Positions 1-11,570 of a DNA stretch of 64,000 bases are shown piece by piece. Source of the stretch: Larimichthys crocea. Lineage: Eukaryota; Chordata; Actinopteri; Sciaenidae. Numbering within the stretch: the first letter of the stretch is position 1; the number at the start of each line of letters is the position of its first letter. Made by a program: the position numbers and the translations under genes. Under the pieces are notes generated by a model. The model had not been told where the DNA came from, ran no database searches, and saw nothing but the letters and a program-made list of their open reading frames with translations. Location of the stretch: the NCBI RefSeq assembly GCF_000972845.2, contig NC_040032.1, forward strand, positions 21,562,248 through 21,626,247, given 5' to 3'.

Positions 1-256
1 ACTAAATGGTGGAAATGACTAATGTATCCTCCATCATTAAGAGGGGTCTTAATGGATGCTTTTAACCCCCATCTGTTTTTTATTTTTTTCACAACGAAAC
101 ACAAATGTCTCTGTAAGATGGTAAACAACACTTAATGAAGATGAATGGAACAAAGCCATCTGTGCTATATGTTGCTCATATGTGCTGCATTTGGGGTGAC
201 TTATAAAAAAAACAATCAAACATATCAATTCAAATTCTACTTCTTTTCTCCCCTTC

Positions 257-304
<48 letters not shown>

Positions 305-675
305 AGTTTCTTTTTTTTGGCTTTTATTTCAATTAAAATTCATCCATAGGCATGACTGATACTAGAACCCAAAGAGTAAATTTCTCTTACTTCAAATACA
401 CATCTTGACATAGTAGTTAGTTAGTTCACCTGCTCAAAAACTCATTTGGATCTTCCAAATGTGTTATATTTCAACTAAATGTATCGGCATTTTTCCGAGT
501 CAGTGGAAATCATAATGGTAGGATGAGTGCTATATTGTCATCTTTGTAGTTTATTGCAAGAATGTTTTGGGAAGTATTTAAGCTTTTTCACCAAAATCAT
601 ATGAAGAAGGAAATACATGTCCTGTCAAAGTTTACCATGTGAATAGGACTCTTCTGTTTACCTTGTTTCCTCCAG
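1..675 (+). other. Last intron of the GALNT-family gene (3' part only)
   Basis: This sequence leads into the coding exon at 676. It ends in a pyrimidine-rich tract (ctgtttaccttgtttcctcc) followed by ag, a good 3' splice site. It contains a TTAT simple repeat at 257-303 and no open frame resembling another GALNT exon, so the preceding exon lies left of the window. The intron assignment depends on the exon call. Confidence 0.75.
257..303. repeat. (TTAT)n microsatellite
   Basis: An uninterrupted TTAT repeat of about 47 bases lies inside the intron. The short open frame crossing it (a run of L-F-I-Y) is a product of the repeat. Confidence 0.95.
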
Positions 676-840
676 GATACGAGTCTCTATCACCCTGTCA
701 GTAACAGCTGTATTGACAGCAGCCCAAGCGAGAGGCGAGTCTTCATGAACACGTGCGATCCCTCCTCTCTTAGCCAGCAGTGGCTGTTTGAGAGAACCAA
801 CGCCACCGTGCTGGAGCACTTTAACCAGGGAGCCAACTGA
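676..840 (+). CDS. Terminal coding exon of a polypeptide N-acetylgalactosaminyltransferase (GALNT10/GALNTL6-like), partial
   Basis: This exon encodes the last 54 residues and a TGA stop of a GALNT-type enzyme. Known role of the family: Golgi type II membrane enzymes that transfer GalNAc from UDP-GalNAc to Ser/Thr to start mucin-type O-glycans. The part seen here is the end of the C-terminal ricin-type beta-trefoil lectin domain. Visible marks are LYHPVSNSCID, then a second Cys in NTCDP, then SQQWLF (the QxW motif of a trefoil repeat), then a tail TVLEHFNQGAN. The frame is open from the splice acceptor (ag at 674-675, phase 0 if the exon starts at 676). The catalytic domain is outside the window. 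The tail resembles what I recall of GALNTL6 and GALNT10. GALNTL6 is slightly favoured because no SAP30L-like exon (the usual GALNT10 neighbour) is seen downstream. The family call is firm; the paralogue is not. Confidence 0.85.
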   Translation, partial: DTSLYHPVSNSCIDSSPSERRVFMNTCDPSSLSQQWLFERTNATVLEHFNQGAN

Positions 841-2364
841 GGCCACTGGACCCTTGAGAGGATGCATCTTCCAAAGAAAAAGATCATGACACAGTGGTCA
901 CTTTTGATCAGGTGAACAATACAGTATGATAGAATAATTTAGATTTTTGCTAGTTTTTTTTTAGGGGAAAAAGGTTATTTGTGTTGTTAAATACAATTAA
1001 GTGTCTTTCAACTCATTTCAGTCAAAGAGGAGGGGGGCAAACAGGATGACCTTGAATTTCATTGTTATATTTCAGTAAATTTTGGGACATCTGTGATTTA
1101 ATATCAGTGAGGTTGTGAGATTAGCTAGACTGCAACAATCAGGGTTATAAAGGCATGTATACCTGTGTATAATAGGCATAAAATGGTAAAGCACATTATG
1201 ATTTTAAATACCTTGGCCAAAACTAGAAAACAGAAGGAGGCCAAGGACGCTGCCTTGAGGGACACTACAACTCAGTTGATCCATCAAGGAAGTAGACACA
1301 CCCGAAGCGACAGAGAAGGTTCTGTTGGAGACATATGAATTTTGTAAGCATATAAATTTGTAAGCCAAGTCTTTGATTCCCTACGCAAGTCTCTAAGCAA
1401 TGTAAGAGGTATTATGATCGTCTGTATCAAAGGCGACATTCAACACATACTTTTAAAAACACTCTAAAACCGGACTGGAAATAGGTAAAATATTATTAAT
1501 ATTTAAAAACAATATCAATTGAGATGAGATCACTCAGATAGGATAGAAGATATGGGGTCTGAAGGTAGGGGAATTGGAAAGTATTGAGAAATTAGATAGC
1601 ATAGTTTGTTTAATCTTTTTATGGGATTTTGTTGATAGGACATAAACTTTGTCCAACAAATTTTCTGAGCTGCTGTAAGACGACCATTTTTTTTTTCTCT
1701 TTTTACTATTGTCCAGATAAGAAGCTACAAATGAATACAGTGCTGCTTCAGAAACATTCCCCGTGGCACAGCAGTGATCCAGTGTGCTGGCTAAGAGCTG
1801 AAGAGTTGGTCAGACCACACACAACAATATTCAGAATACAATCATACAGCGTGAGCTTGTGATGAGCAAGGAGGTAAAAGAAAGACACGCTTGCCTGAGC
1901 ACCAGTGCCACAAACATTTAGTCAATCTCCTGTCAACTGAAGTTCACAAAATACTGATAAAACTGTCTGTATTCTGTCCTTCCCCAGGGTGGGGAAACCC
2001 CTGGCAAAACACAGAGCTCTAACAGACTGAAGCTTGGATGTCAACAATTTTCGAGAGATGGAAATTTGCAAAGATTCTCCTGTCAAACACAAACTCTGCT
2101 GGATTCAATGGATCATCTCTTTTTTTGCCTCTTTTCACTGTCTTTTTCAATTGTTGCCTTAACAATTCCAACAATGGGAAATGCCTGCGCTCTGTCTTTT
2201 CACCCAAGGTACCAAAACAACGACATATGTGGGATATTTTTGCAAGTTATAACTCTATGAAAACTGGAAAAAAATATAAAATTCTGAACATTATTTGACA
2301 TTTATTCCTGCACAGTGTGCAGATGCATTCCAAGGATATGCCTTTTATCAAAGGAACACAATCT

Positions 2365-2372
2365 TGTACATA
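2365..2372 (+). promoter_or_regulatory. Pumilio-type element in the 3' UTR
   Basis: The sequence tgtacata fits the PUF-protein site UGUANAUA and lies about 43 bases before the AATAAA. PUF proteins bind such sites to repress or destabilise mRNA. The match is exact, but an 8-mer can occur by chance; its place near a poly(A) signal raises the odds. Confidence 0.4.
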
Positions 2373-2414
2373 TTTACGTTAAGGTGCAAATATTTATATA
2401 TTTTTCTACTGAAC

Positions 2415-2420
2415 AATAAA
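2415..2420 (+). terminator. Polyadenylation signal AATAAA
   Basis: An exact AATAAA is followed 15-30 bases later by a T-rich tract. It is the first canonical signal after the GALNT stop at 840, so it is the best candidate for the end of the transcript. Confidence 0.6.
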
Positions 2421-2440
2421 GTGACAAAATGACATGTTAT

Positions 2441-4720
2441 GTCCTTTTTTTTTATTCCAATGCCCGACTGTGTATAGGTAAAATACTAACAAATTCCATA
2501 AATGTTTCTTCAATGGGGATATATCAAGCAAAAACGTAACAGCTATTCATGTGTTGATTAAAAAATGTAAGCTAAAATTCATATATCGCTACCTGTAAAT
2601 CTGCAGCTTTTTCAACATATTGTTCAGCTGTCTAGCCTACAACCTTACCATAATTGTTCACTCTATCCATTTTGATGGCACTTTTGGCTGCAACTGTTTT
2701 GACCGAATAAGTTATAAAAAAAACATTGTACACTACCTGCTCAGCACCAAACAGCAGACAGACACAGTTAGCTAGTGAATGTCGTGCAGCGTTCAGCAGT
2801 TGAGGAGAAAGATATCTCCCACAGCATTTAGCACAGATAACAAAAAACAGTGCTAAAAGGGAGTGAATAATGGACTTACATTCATTAGGTGGCCTGAAAT
2901 GTATTTGATGTTCATTTGGTGACTCCAAAAGCATGATAATGCTGTTCAGTAAATGCTGAAAGTGCAAATAAGCAAGTTAGTTCACCAAATCAACTTCAGG
3001 ATATGTCAATGCAGCGCCGGTCCTGGCCACATTTACGCCCTGGGCGAACCACCCCCATTGCATTTCCATGAAACTGACATCCTTAGTAGTACTTCTGTGC
3101 TATATTTCACTTGTCAGTGAAGAGTTTTACTAGAAAACCAAGAAAGTAGGTTCTTTATTGCCCCACTGCAACATTGTCTCCACCTCTGACCACAAAACGC
3201 CACATGTTGTCTACATTGGCAGAACCACTGCTGGAGACTTGAGTCGAATCGCTGAGTCAGTGGATGCGTCAACAACAACTGGATGTTTTGTAAGCATGGC
3301 AACAGTGAGTTACCTGCAAAAGTATTCAGTTCTTTCCAGTTCATGATGAGCAAATGCTGTGAGAGACTAGACATTTACACACATTTTGTGTACTGTAGAA
3401 CTATGCAACTGCACAGTGTCAACTGCAAAATACTATTTTTCATTCTTCTACTGATACATATTAGTACATTTCATTGTATACAACAACTGTATCTTGTAAG
3501 TTATCACGTTCTTTCCAAGAGATGCATGCAACCTACAGTATGAATAACAATAGCTGTTGACACAATATAATTTCCATAATCCACATGACTCGCTGTACAT
3601 GTAGTGTAAATTCTATGATGACATCCAAGTACATCATCATCTACAGTACAAGAGAATCGGAGAATGGTATGACACTCTCTGAGGTCTTCACCTCTTATGT
3701 ACAAAATACAGCGAGGTTACAAATACTGAGAAACTTGTTGATGCCAGATAAGATTGGGTTTAAAGAGTTACTGCAGATGACAATCTATGTCTGCTCTAAT
3801 TGGCTGGAGATTGCTGACACGACCAGATATTTAGCCTGTTTTATATGAGTTTCTGCACGGCATTGGTGAGCTCATAAATAGCAATTAAGTGCAGATTCTT
3901 AAGTGCCAAGCCAAAGCTAATTTGCATCTGATTTCGGGCCTTTTGTCAGCGATCTCCAAACACAGTCACAAAGTGAAAAACAGAACTACAAGCCTGCACA
4001 CAAAATATCATACAATGAAACAACAATGTCTACTATTTTCTGAATTATTATGCGTGTTACACCCACTTTGTGTCCCATCCAGCATCATATAATTGACCAC
4101 ACAGTTCCTTGACTCAGCACCTGTCTATGATTGCAGACATCTCCTTGGAAATCTGATGAAGCTAAGGTCAAACAAACTTATCATTTCTGCCCAGTCAGGG
4201 GATGAAACCTTCACAGCAAGCTAACGTTTTCCCACAAATGACAGGAACTCCTGAGGCCCAAACACCATTTGTCCTTTTCACTTGTTTTAAGAGTCCATCT
4301 ACATGAAATCAGCAGAGTTTAATGCACTAAGGAAATTTACATGGCCCACCTCCACTCATTCAGTTCTCACTCCACTTAAGCAATATTGCATGAGAGGATG
4401 CACTTTAACGTCATCATTGGCACCAAAGTGATACGATCAGGGCCGAGGTGCTTGTGGTCTACCCTCCGCACAATTTTCAGAACTCAGTGGCCAATCATTA
4501 CCATCCCTCCACCAAATCATCCAACCCCTATTTTCATCCAACAACACTGACCAAATGTCCAATACCAGATCGTCCAAGTTTCTGCTCATCTTCAAAGGCT
4601 TCCACAGTTGACCTCCTCCAGGAGTACAAACCCTCTCCTACTTCATGCAACTAGCCTATTCTCTACAGTTTTTATCCCTGAGTTCCACTATCTGATCTTA
4701 TATCTTATAAATAAGCTCAA
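2441..4720. other. Intergenic stretch, no gene recognised
   Basis: Open frames on both strands are at most about 110 codons and resemble no family. Bases 3010-3050 (gccggtcctggccacattta) read like the edge of a dispersed fish repeat, but too little is left to classify. No splice-supported exon was seen. Confidence 0.5.
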
Positions 4721-4733
4721 ATGAATACATTCA
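4721..4733. repeat. Target-site duplication, left copy
   Basis: The 13 bases atgaatacattca occur here and again, identically, at 4956-4968, exactly flanking the SINE-like element. Confidence 0.75.
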
Positions 4734-4955
4734 AGGGCGGCACAGTAGTGCAGTGGTTAGCACTGTCTGGTTCAAACCCCAGATGGATCCCTGTGTCTGC
4801 GTGGGTTCTCTCCTAGCATTCCGGCTTCTTTCCACAGTCCAAAAAACATGCACTCAATAGGTTAATTGGTGAATCAATTGTTTGTAGATATGACTTAATG
4901 TCAGCTGGGATAGCCCCTGCGACCCTAGTGAGGATAAGCAGTTACAGATGTATGT
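4734..4955 (+). mobile_element. SINE-like fish repeat ('GGCGGCACAGTAGTGCAGTGG' family)
   Basis: This 222-bp element starts gggcggcacagtagtgcagt, continues gcgtgggttctctcctagca and caaaaaacatgcactcaata, and ends ggataagcagttacagatgt. These blocks match, in order, a very common fish interspersed repeat whose consensus I recall; the middle is shortened. A perfect 13-bp direct repeat flanks it, as expected after target-primed insertion. The family is recognised from memory, and its formal class is not asserted. Confidence 0.8.
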
Positions 4956-4968
4956 ATGAATACATTCA
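4956..4968. repeat. Target-site duplication, right copy
   Basis: Second copy of atgaatacattca, identical to 4721-4733. Confidence 0.75.
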
Positions 4969-5941
4969 TTACATTCATGTCAATATAACAGATGCAAACA
5001 AACAAACAAACAAACAACAACAACAACAAAAAAAAACAGATAAATGTGAATAATAACATTTGTAGGATTCCCATACACAATTCAAGGATATTCCAAGTAC
5101 TTTCCAGGCTCACTTCCATCAAACTACTGCATTGATTACTTACAGACAATGATTAAAAAGAGAAGAGAGGATTGGATGTGTGAAATTTAATTTCTATTTT
5201 TGCATGAAATATATAAAGAAATAAAGCAATAAAGCACTTTCATAGCCTATGTCTATTTATGTCTATTTAAAAAAACTTCTAAGGCCTTTTTCCACACTCA
5301 TATTCACAAACCATGAAACAGTTTTAAAGCTCGAAAGCAAGAACATGATTGGCTTACAGAATTCAGTGGCAAACTCTGATTGGTTTAACGGACAAAGTGA
5401 ACACTCAGTTGGCTGATTCTGAAAAGAAAGACAAAGACAGAGAGGATAGTAATATATAAGAGTCTTGTGTCTTTCGGATGAAGTAATCTTGTGCTTTAAA
5501 TAAGTCTTATCATTCTTTAATTAGCATGCTTCTCATCAGAACCTCCTCTGCTTTGGTCATTTGCAGCCATAAGAAACATCAGAGATTAAGAAGATGAACA
5601 TAAAACTGTAATTTGCCGTTGTTACGAATCTGAACGGCTGCATGTCTTTTAATGATCACTGAAAGCTACAACATTAGGATTTTCCGCACAAAAAATTCCA
5701 GCTTGAGAAATGATGGTAGACACTCTCACTGCTCGCCGTGCTGCTCTGAAGCAAAAGCACTTTCATTCACTGCCTGCTCTTCATTGTGAGTGCTGTTTGC
5801 ACAAGACGTGTGATTGAGACTTTGACATCTCGAGCTCTAAACAGACGCGGAAACAATCAGATGTAAATGGCGGGTAATGTTCACAATTACCGAGAGACTC
5901 TGGAGATGTGTTTGTACTGCACTGTGCCGAGTCAATTGAAC

Positions 5942-5965
5942 GGGGGGGGGGGGGGGGGGGGGGGG
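5942..5965 (+). repeat. Poly-G tract, 24 bases
   Basis: There are 24 consecutive G (C on the other strand) between ttgaac and tactgtc. Runs of this length are rare beside A/T runs, can form G-quadruplexes, and are prone to length error in sequencing. Confidence 0.95.
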
Positions 5966-6725
5966 TACTGTCATTGAAATACCATTTCTAAAGCATCCAG
6001 CTCCGCATTCACCTCCATCATATTATGACCCTGCAAATTGCACCCACTCCTTTTGATGATGTGCAACATGAATTTCAGCAAACCTGAAATGGTAAAAAGA
6101 TGCTGGAGACAGAAAAGCTGAACAAAAACTGTTTCATTGAACCCTGGCGTGGTTGAAGAAGAAAAACATTCTCCTTCTTTAGCAGCATCAACTTTTATCT
6201 TTGACATCTAAAAAATGTCTCATAGAAATAGGCCATAATGAACGGCAACTTATTAGCGTGTGTTAACCAGGCTAATCAACAGAAAGGGTTGAGGGTAAAA
6301 ATCAAAATCAAACATGAACTAACTCCTGGTGAAAGTACTTGCTTACTGGCAGTCTGACTAATATCCATACTCCTTCTAGCCTCTGATTCTTTCAGTCCAG
6401 GAAATCAGGAGAGGTGTGACAGGATTGCTCTCTTCATAACCTATCAGCTGAATAATTACAGGTAACCTGTTTCTCCACAGGGCTTCACTGCTATAAATGG
6501 CTCCGCTGTCACACACTAATGGAAAATCACGGTCGTGGCAGTGTCACAGTGGCAGACACGGGTCGCCAGGGACCTGGGTGGATGTATCCGGGTCAAATTC
6601 TTTAACATGCCTTGGTGTTTAAAAAGGCAGATTGGAGCTGTTCTACAATGGTGTTATTAGGTGATGTAACACATCAACAGGCTGTCACTTTGAAGTGAAA
6701 TAAGTGCTTGTAGATGACATTCATG

Positions 6726-6740
6726 AAAAAAAAAAAAAAA
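6726..6740 (+). repeat. Poly-A run, 15 bases
   Basis: Fifteen consecutive A with no recognisable retrotransposon body directly upstream. Confidence 0.9.
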
Positions 6741-8496
6741 GTGAAATTACTATTGTTTTTATTCTCCCTTGTAGTATGTGTGGTGTGTTCTGGTCTCAGT
6801 AGCAAGGAACATCTGTCTGTCATCCAGCTATTAAACCTCCCATAAAAGCCTGGTCAAGACACCACTCCTGTGCTAGATTATCCTATACCTGTGCTCATTG
6901 CAGTCAGTAGATTAATCTTTCATATTTGGTAAACTTCTGGTAATTTACCTTTATCCGTTCCTGTATGTTTTTTTACAGTATTTATCATCTTTTTTTCTTT
7001 CTCTAGTGTTCTCCGTTGAATCCTTTAATCAGCTTGGCTTGCTTCACCTGTGACGACCGGCCTTGAGCCACCACCACCTGCGTTTTGTGTTAATTCTCAT
7101 AATAAACCTTTTAAAACAGTACTGACATCAGTCAGTCTGCATTCTGGGCACAGAAACAAAAACACACACAGAGAACTAATGTGCACGTCCAATCATTTAA
7201 TTTCGCATAAAACAAAACAGCCTCAGACTTTGTGCTTCCTAAGCTGCAACCTTCTTTAAACTGTATCTCACTCACTGCAAACACAGACACCAGCTCGCCC
7301 ACTCACAGGCATGAAGGCTAAAGGAGTGACGAGAACTTTTTTAAATAAAATATTACAACTAAATTTAAAAACCACCAATACTGATTTTTGACAGCATAAA
7401 ATTATGACTTTTGTTGGAATTTTGATGATATAATTTTTTTTATTGCAGCTGTCCCTCAACTGTTCTCTGACATGACCTTCCTGTAGTTGTCTCCCACTAA
7501 AATAGTGCAGCTAACCAAAGGAGGCTGGTGTTGACTTCTTGAGTTACCAAAAAGGTAATGTGTGCATGGAAATAGTTTATCATCATGGATTGTATTCATG
7601 TCGAAGACTGTCGACACACATTTCTAGAGTGATGTGTTTGACAGCAAGATAAGGAATTAGGTGATACTTTTAGTTTAAAGTCCCTGTGCTGTAATGGAAT
7701 GCCTTGTCCGATCAAATTACTTATCTATATCGGCACTTTTGCACTACACTCCTGCATGAGCTTTTGTTTCTCTGTACAGATGCTTCATGACAATAAATTT
7801 ACTTAGTTACTTATAACTTTGTACTTTGTTATCGAACCTCAGGGGAAATAACTCTGCTTGTCAGAAGATAGCTCTTCTTGTCAGGAGATAATTAAGTTAG
7901 AACTAAGGAAATAGGGACGCAACTGAAGCTCTGTTGTTGTATATTAATCATCTGAGCATGTTTGCAAGTTATAAAGCATGTGGTACTATGCAAACTATTT
8001 AAATCCAAAGAGATCAAAGAGATAGTCTGCCACTTTTGAATTTGTTTGGGTGAACAAAGACCTAAATTGATCCCCCTACCTCTTTTAGTTGGACATTTTC
8101 GTAAGTCTTCACCTCTTTCCTGTTGTTTCCACTCATTCAACATAACAGCCTGTCCCTCACTCTGTATATTTTTCATCATCATCCTTCTAGCTGTGAAGCA
8201 AATGATTTCTTCCACTCCACAGTACTTCTGAGGCTCAGTGACTTAGTGAAATACCTGTTGTTATATTTACATGAAACTATTCAGCTCTGGTGAGTAAATT
8301 GCAGACTGGAGCCTCAGAATAACAACAGCATTTTGACAGCGACAAGCAGGAACTGCTGCTTATTGTACTTCAGTCAGTTACTTGCTGGCTGTTGGCGACA
8401 CACACATGCTGCTGTCACCTCCGTCTTTGAACTGATTTATACGGTATGCTATATATTCTGTTCAGGTTGCCTCCACCAGGCACACATCCAAAAGCA

Positions 8497-8512
8497 GCTC
8501 GTGTACACGAGC
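8497..8512. repeat. 16-bp perfect palindrome
   Basis: gctcgtgtacacgagc equals its own reverse complement. Confidence 0.9.
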
Positions 8513-10339
8513 CAAACTGCTCTTCACCGACTCTTCAGCTGAGAGAAAGCCGTAAAAAATGTCAGCTGGAAATTAGACTTTACATTACATAACAAGGTCT
8601 ATGCTGGGGTTTTTGCATTTTCAGTCCATTTACTACAAATCAAATATTTACTGCTGTAATTTAGTTTTGAGTGCGTGTTTTTTTTTCTTATTTATCTTTT
8701 TTTTTCACCCTCTAGACAGCCAATCTTTTCAATTTATTTTACTCTAGTGTGAAAATCAATTTACAAAGACATGAAACTTGTTTGATTTCAGCAATCTATC
8801 ACAGTGAACATACCAATATCTTGGGCCCAGCAGCAGAGTTCATGTATAATTTAAAGGGAAACTATATTACTATATATATATTGTATATTCTCTTATATAT
8901 ATTTTTTACACTGTTGTGCTTTTTAAACGACTAATAAGGAAGGTGCTTGTTTTAGCCCCCGACAAGCTCAAATTGTTATTCCATGTGTCTGATGGTATTA
9001 ACATCTAAAATCCACCAGGTACAGCTATGACACATCTTGGCTATGTTGTCGCCAGCAAAGCTAATCACGCCTATTCTAGACAATGATTGTGTTTCCACCA
9101 GAAACTAGGGTGTATTTTAGAAGCATCCCAAAAGTAGCTTTGCAGTCTGCTCTAATATGCAGCTGTTCAATTTTTGATGGACGTAGTCAAGCAGCACAAA
9201 CAAGATTAATCCATTTAGCTATGTAGCCTTCAATGGTAGAAGCACCAGGGAAGAAATGACCAAATCTGAGCAAGTTAAAAGTCTTGCATGCAAACCACTC
9301 TGAAAGGCTCCTGGTGGGGTATATAGCCATATGGAGAAAACAGTGTTCTAGAGCTCTGCCCAGTGGAATTTAGGGGTTAATCCTTTATGTTTAACCAGTA
9401 GTTATATTGATATATTGTTATACAGCTCACTTTTATCTCGACCAGTAAGTAATTTTACTTCACATAATATAGGTGTAGCTAGTCTACTACCTTGATCGGT
9501 TTGTTTGTGTTACTGAGTCACTTTGGGGTTTTAACAGGTTAATTTGAATCTATAAAGGAAAATAGTGATGTTAAAAATGTTGAAGTTCCTCTTACATGTA
9601 CAGTGCAGTACATGTTACTTGTTGATCAAGCAGGCTTTCAGACGGATGCCCACGCGCTAAATCTAAAAAAAAACACAGTTCATATATGAAAATGAAATAC
9701 AAACACATTTGTATTTCAACGCCTAACAAATAAAACACATAAATGTAGCTGTTGTTATTCCTTTCTTCTAGCGTCATTTCACCTCTAAAGTAAGGAAGTG
9801 TCGCCATGACACCGTCATCTTTTATTCTGATCAAAATTATGGTAGATTGATTTGCAATTCATAACAATATAATAATTCTGACAAGATAAAAGCTGATATT
9901 GTGTCCACTATGATGGATTACCTATCTCAAACAAGTCGTAAGTTGATTTTCTTTCTGTACAAAAATGAAGTAACCACCAACAGCACAAAGGGAGGCACAA
10001 CATGTTAAAAAATGTTAAATAACGAAAATATGTTTTAGATGACAAGCGATGATGATAGTAGACAGTACATGGAACAGTACATCTGTATAAAATTGGTTCA
10101 ATTATGCAGTAACACTGGTGTGATCTCTCAAATATTAAGTCCAATCAACATTCATTTAAGCACAAATTTCTTCTTGATAATCAGATTCATTAAACAAAAA
10201 CACTTCCCTGTATGTTCCCTCAGTCTAGGGTCTAAACACTAGCCAGGCCCACAGATTATATTCAGTACAGCAAAAATAATGTTTTATTCCATTTTCCTCA
10301 ATTAGAAAACCACTCAGCAACAGAAAATTCGGCCAAACT

Positions 10340-10422
10340 GGATTCTTCAGCGTAGTTCTTCCTTTAATTACAGCTTTGCACACTCTTGGCATTCTCTCAG
10401 TCAGCTTCATGAGGTTGTCACC
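10340..10422 (-). repeat. Left inverted arm of the Tc1-like element
   Basis: Read on the minus strand this arm encodes a decayed copy of the transposase C-terminus (GDNLMKLTERMPRVCKAVIK). It is a diverged reverse complement of 11137-11220, so the element has long inverted ends that include coding sequence. Confidence 0.7.
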
Positions 10423-11136
10423 TTGAAAGCTTTTCAACAGGTGTGCCTTCTCAAAAGTTAATTAGTAGAATTTCTTGCCTTCAGACCATCCGTTGTATGG
10501 TTGATAGTGTTGGCATACAGTAAATACCTTTATCCAACTACTGTAGTAGTAGTAATTCATATTGTGGCAAGAACTACTCAAGACAAATGACAGTCACGGT
10601 CAGTCAATCCAGAAAACATTAAGAACTTTGAATATATCAACATGTGGAGTCACAAAATCCATCAAATAATATGATGAAACTGGCTCTGCCCCAGGAAAGG
10701 AAGACCAAGAGTTAGTCGCTGCAGAGGGAGTTCATTACACTTACCAGCCTTAGAAATTAGCAATTACCAGAAACTCAGATTAGAGCCCACATATATGCTT
10801 CACAGAGTTCAAGTAGCAGACACATCTCAACTACTCAGAGGAGCCTGCATGAATCAGGCCTTCATGGTAAGGAACTTCAACTAAGAAAGAGGAGAACTGC
10901 TTAGGCCAAGAAACACAAGAAATGAACATTAGAGTGGAAATATGTATTTTGGTCTGATGAGCCAAATCTGAAATAGTTGATTCCAACTGCTTTATCTTTG
11001 TAACACAGAGTAGGAGAACAAATATCTACATGTGTGGTTCCCACTGTGAAGCATGGAGGAGGAGTGATGGTATGGATTTGCTTTGTTTATGACACTGTTG
11101 ATGATTTATTCAAAATTCAAGGCACGCTTAACCAGC

Positions 11137-11220
11137 GTGACTACCTCATGAAGCCGATTAATGAGTGCTGAGTGTTTTTAAAGCTACAATCAAAGCAAAA
11201 GATGGCTTCTCTGAAGAATA
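11137..11220 (+). repeat. Right inverted arm of the Tc1-like element
   Basis: gtgactacctcatgaagccg through ctgaagaata matches the reverse complement of the left arm with scattered changes, and is the decayed 3' end of the transposase frame. Confidence 0.7.
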
Positions 11221-11538
11221 TAAAACACAGTAAATGAAACTCAAATAATCAATAATCAATAAAACTCAATAAATTTCAGTTGCTGACTGTTGATAATCCC
11301 TGAACTTGTGCTCAATTGTAATGCTGCATAATTGACTGACAAATCAATTTACGATCATACGCGAAGAAGGCATGTTGTAGCAGACCTCAACTACTTTGAT
11401 CATGTGCTCTAGTGCATCTCAGTATGACCACTTATCCACAGAGATAAACACACCTATACCACTTTATTACTTTGGCCTGACGCTGCAGTTACATCAACTG
11501 AACACTGTCAGGAGAAGGACTCAGATAGCTTCATTTCA

Positions 11539-11570
11539 CTCCAGGTCAGAGCCAACCCGATGCAGAGTAG
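11539..11570 (+). repeat. 32-bp inverted repeat, left arm
   Basis: The arm ctccaggtcagagccaaccc and onward pairs with 11748-11779 at 30 of 32 positions. No similarity extends outward. Confidence 0.9.

Larger units (their letters stand above)
841..2440 (+). other. Probable 3' UTR of the GALNT-family gene
   Basis: The stretch runs from the TGA to just past the first AATAAA downstream of it, with no intervening AATAAA found by eye. The end region has tgtacata and AU-rich sequence before the AATAAA, then a T-rich stretch (gtcctttttttttatt) suited to cleavage. Short open frames inside (for example 1629-1862 and 2038-2298) show no family resemblance. Bases 1200-1330 (ggccaaggacgctgccttga and onward) read like a dispersed fish element. 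The UTR length is inferred and could be shorter if another signal is used. Confidence 0.55.
4969..10250. other. Intergenic stretch with simple repeats, no gene recognised
   Basis: Besides the poly-G, poly-A and palindrome listed separately, no coding exon or known element was identified. Bases 5600-5940 are relatively rich in CpG and G+C for this window. Bases 6440-6580 contain a balanced-composition block of the kind seen in conserved non-coding DNA; this is only an impression. Confidence 0.45.
10250..11230 (+). mobile_element. Degenerate Tc1-like transposon with internal deletion
   Basis: A decayed DNA transposon of the Tc1/mariner superfamily (cut-and-paste DD34E transposase). The + strand carries blocks I recognise from a common fish Tc1 element: aggaaaggaagaccaagagt, gaatcaggccttcatggtaa, ggccaagaaacacaagaaat, ttttggtctgatgagccaaa (the first catalytic Asp region, normally W-S-D-E) and cccactgtgaagcatggagg. 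Stops and indels break every frame. After ggcacgcttaaccagc the sequence jumps directly to gtgactacctcatgaag, the C-terminal coding part, so the region with the second Asp and the Glu is gone. Outer edges are approximate. Non-functional. Confidence 0.85.

Noticed and set aside
658..867. Minus-strand open frame opposite the GALNT exon
   Set aside because: Shadow of the real plus-strand exon.
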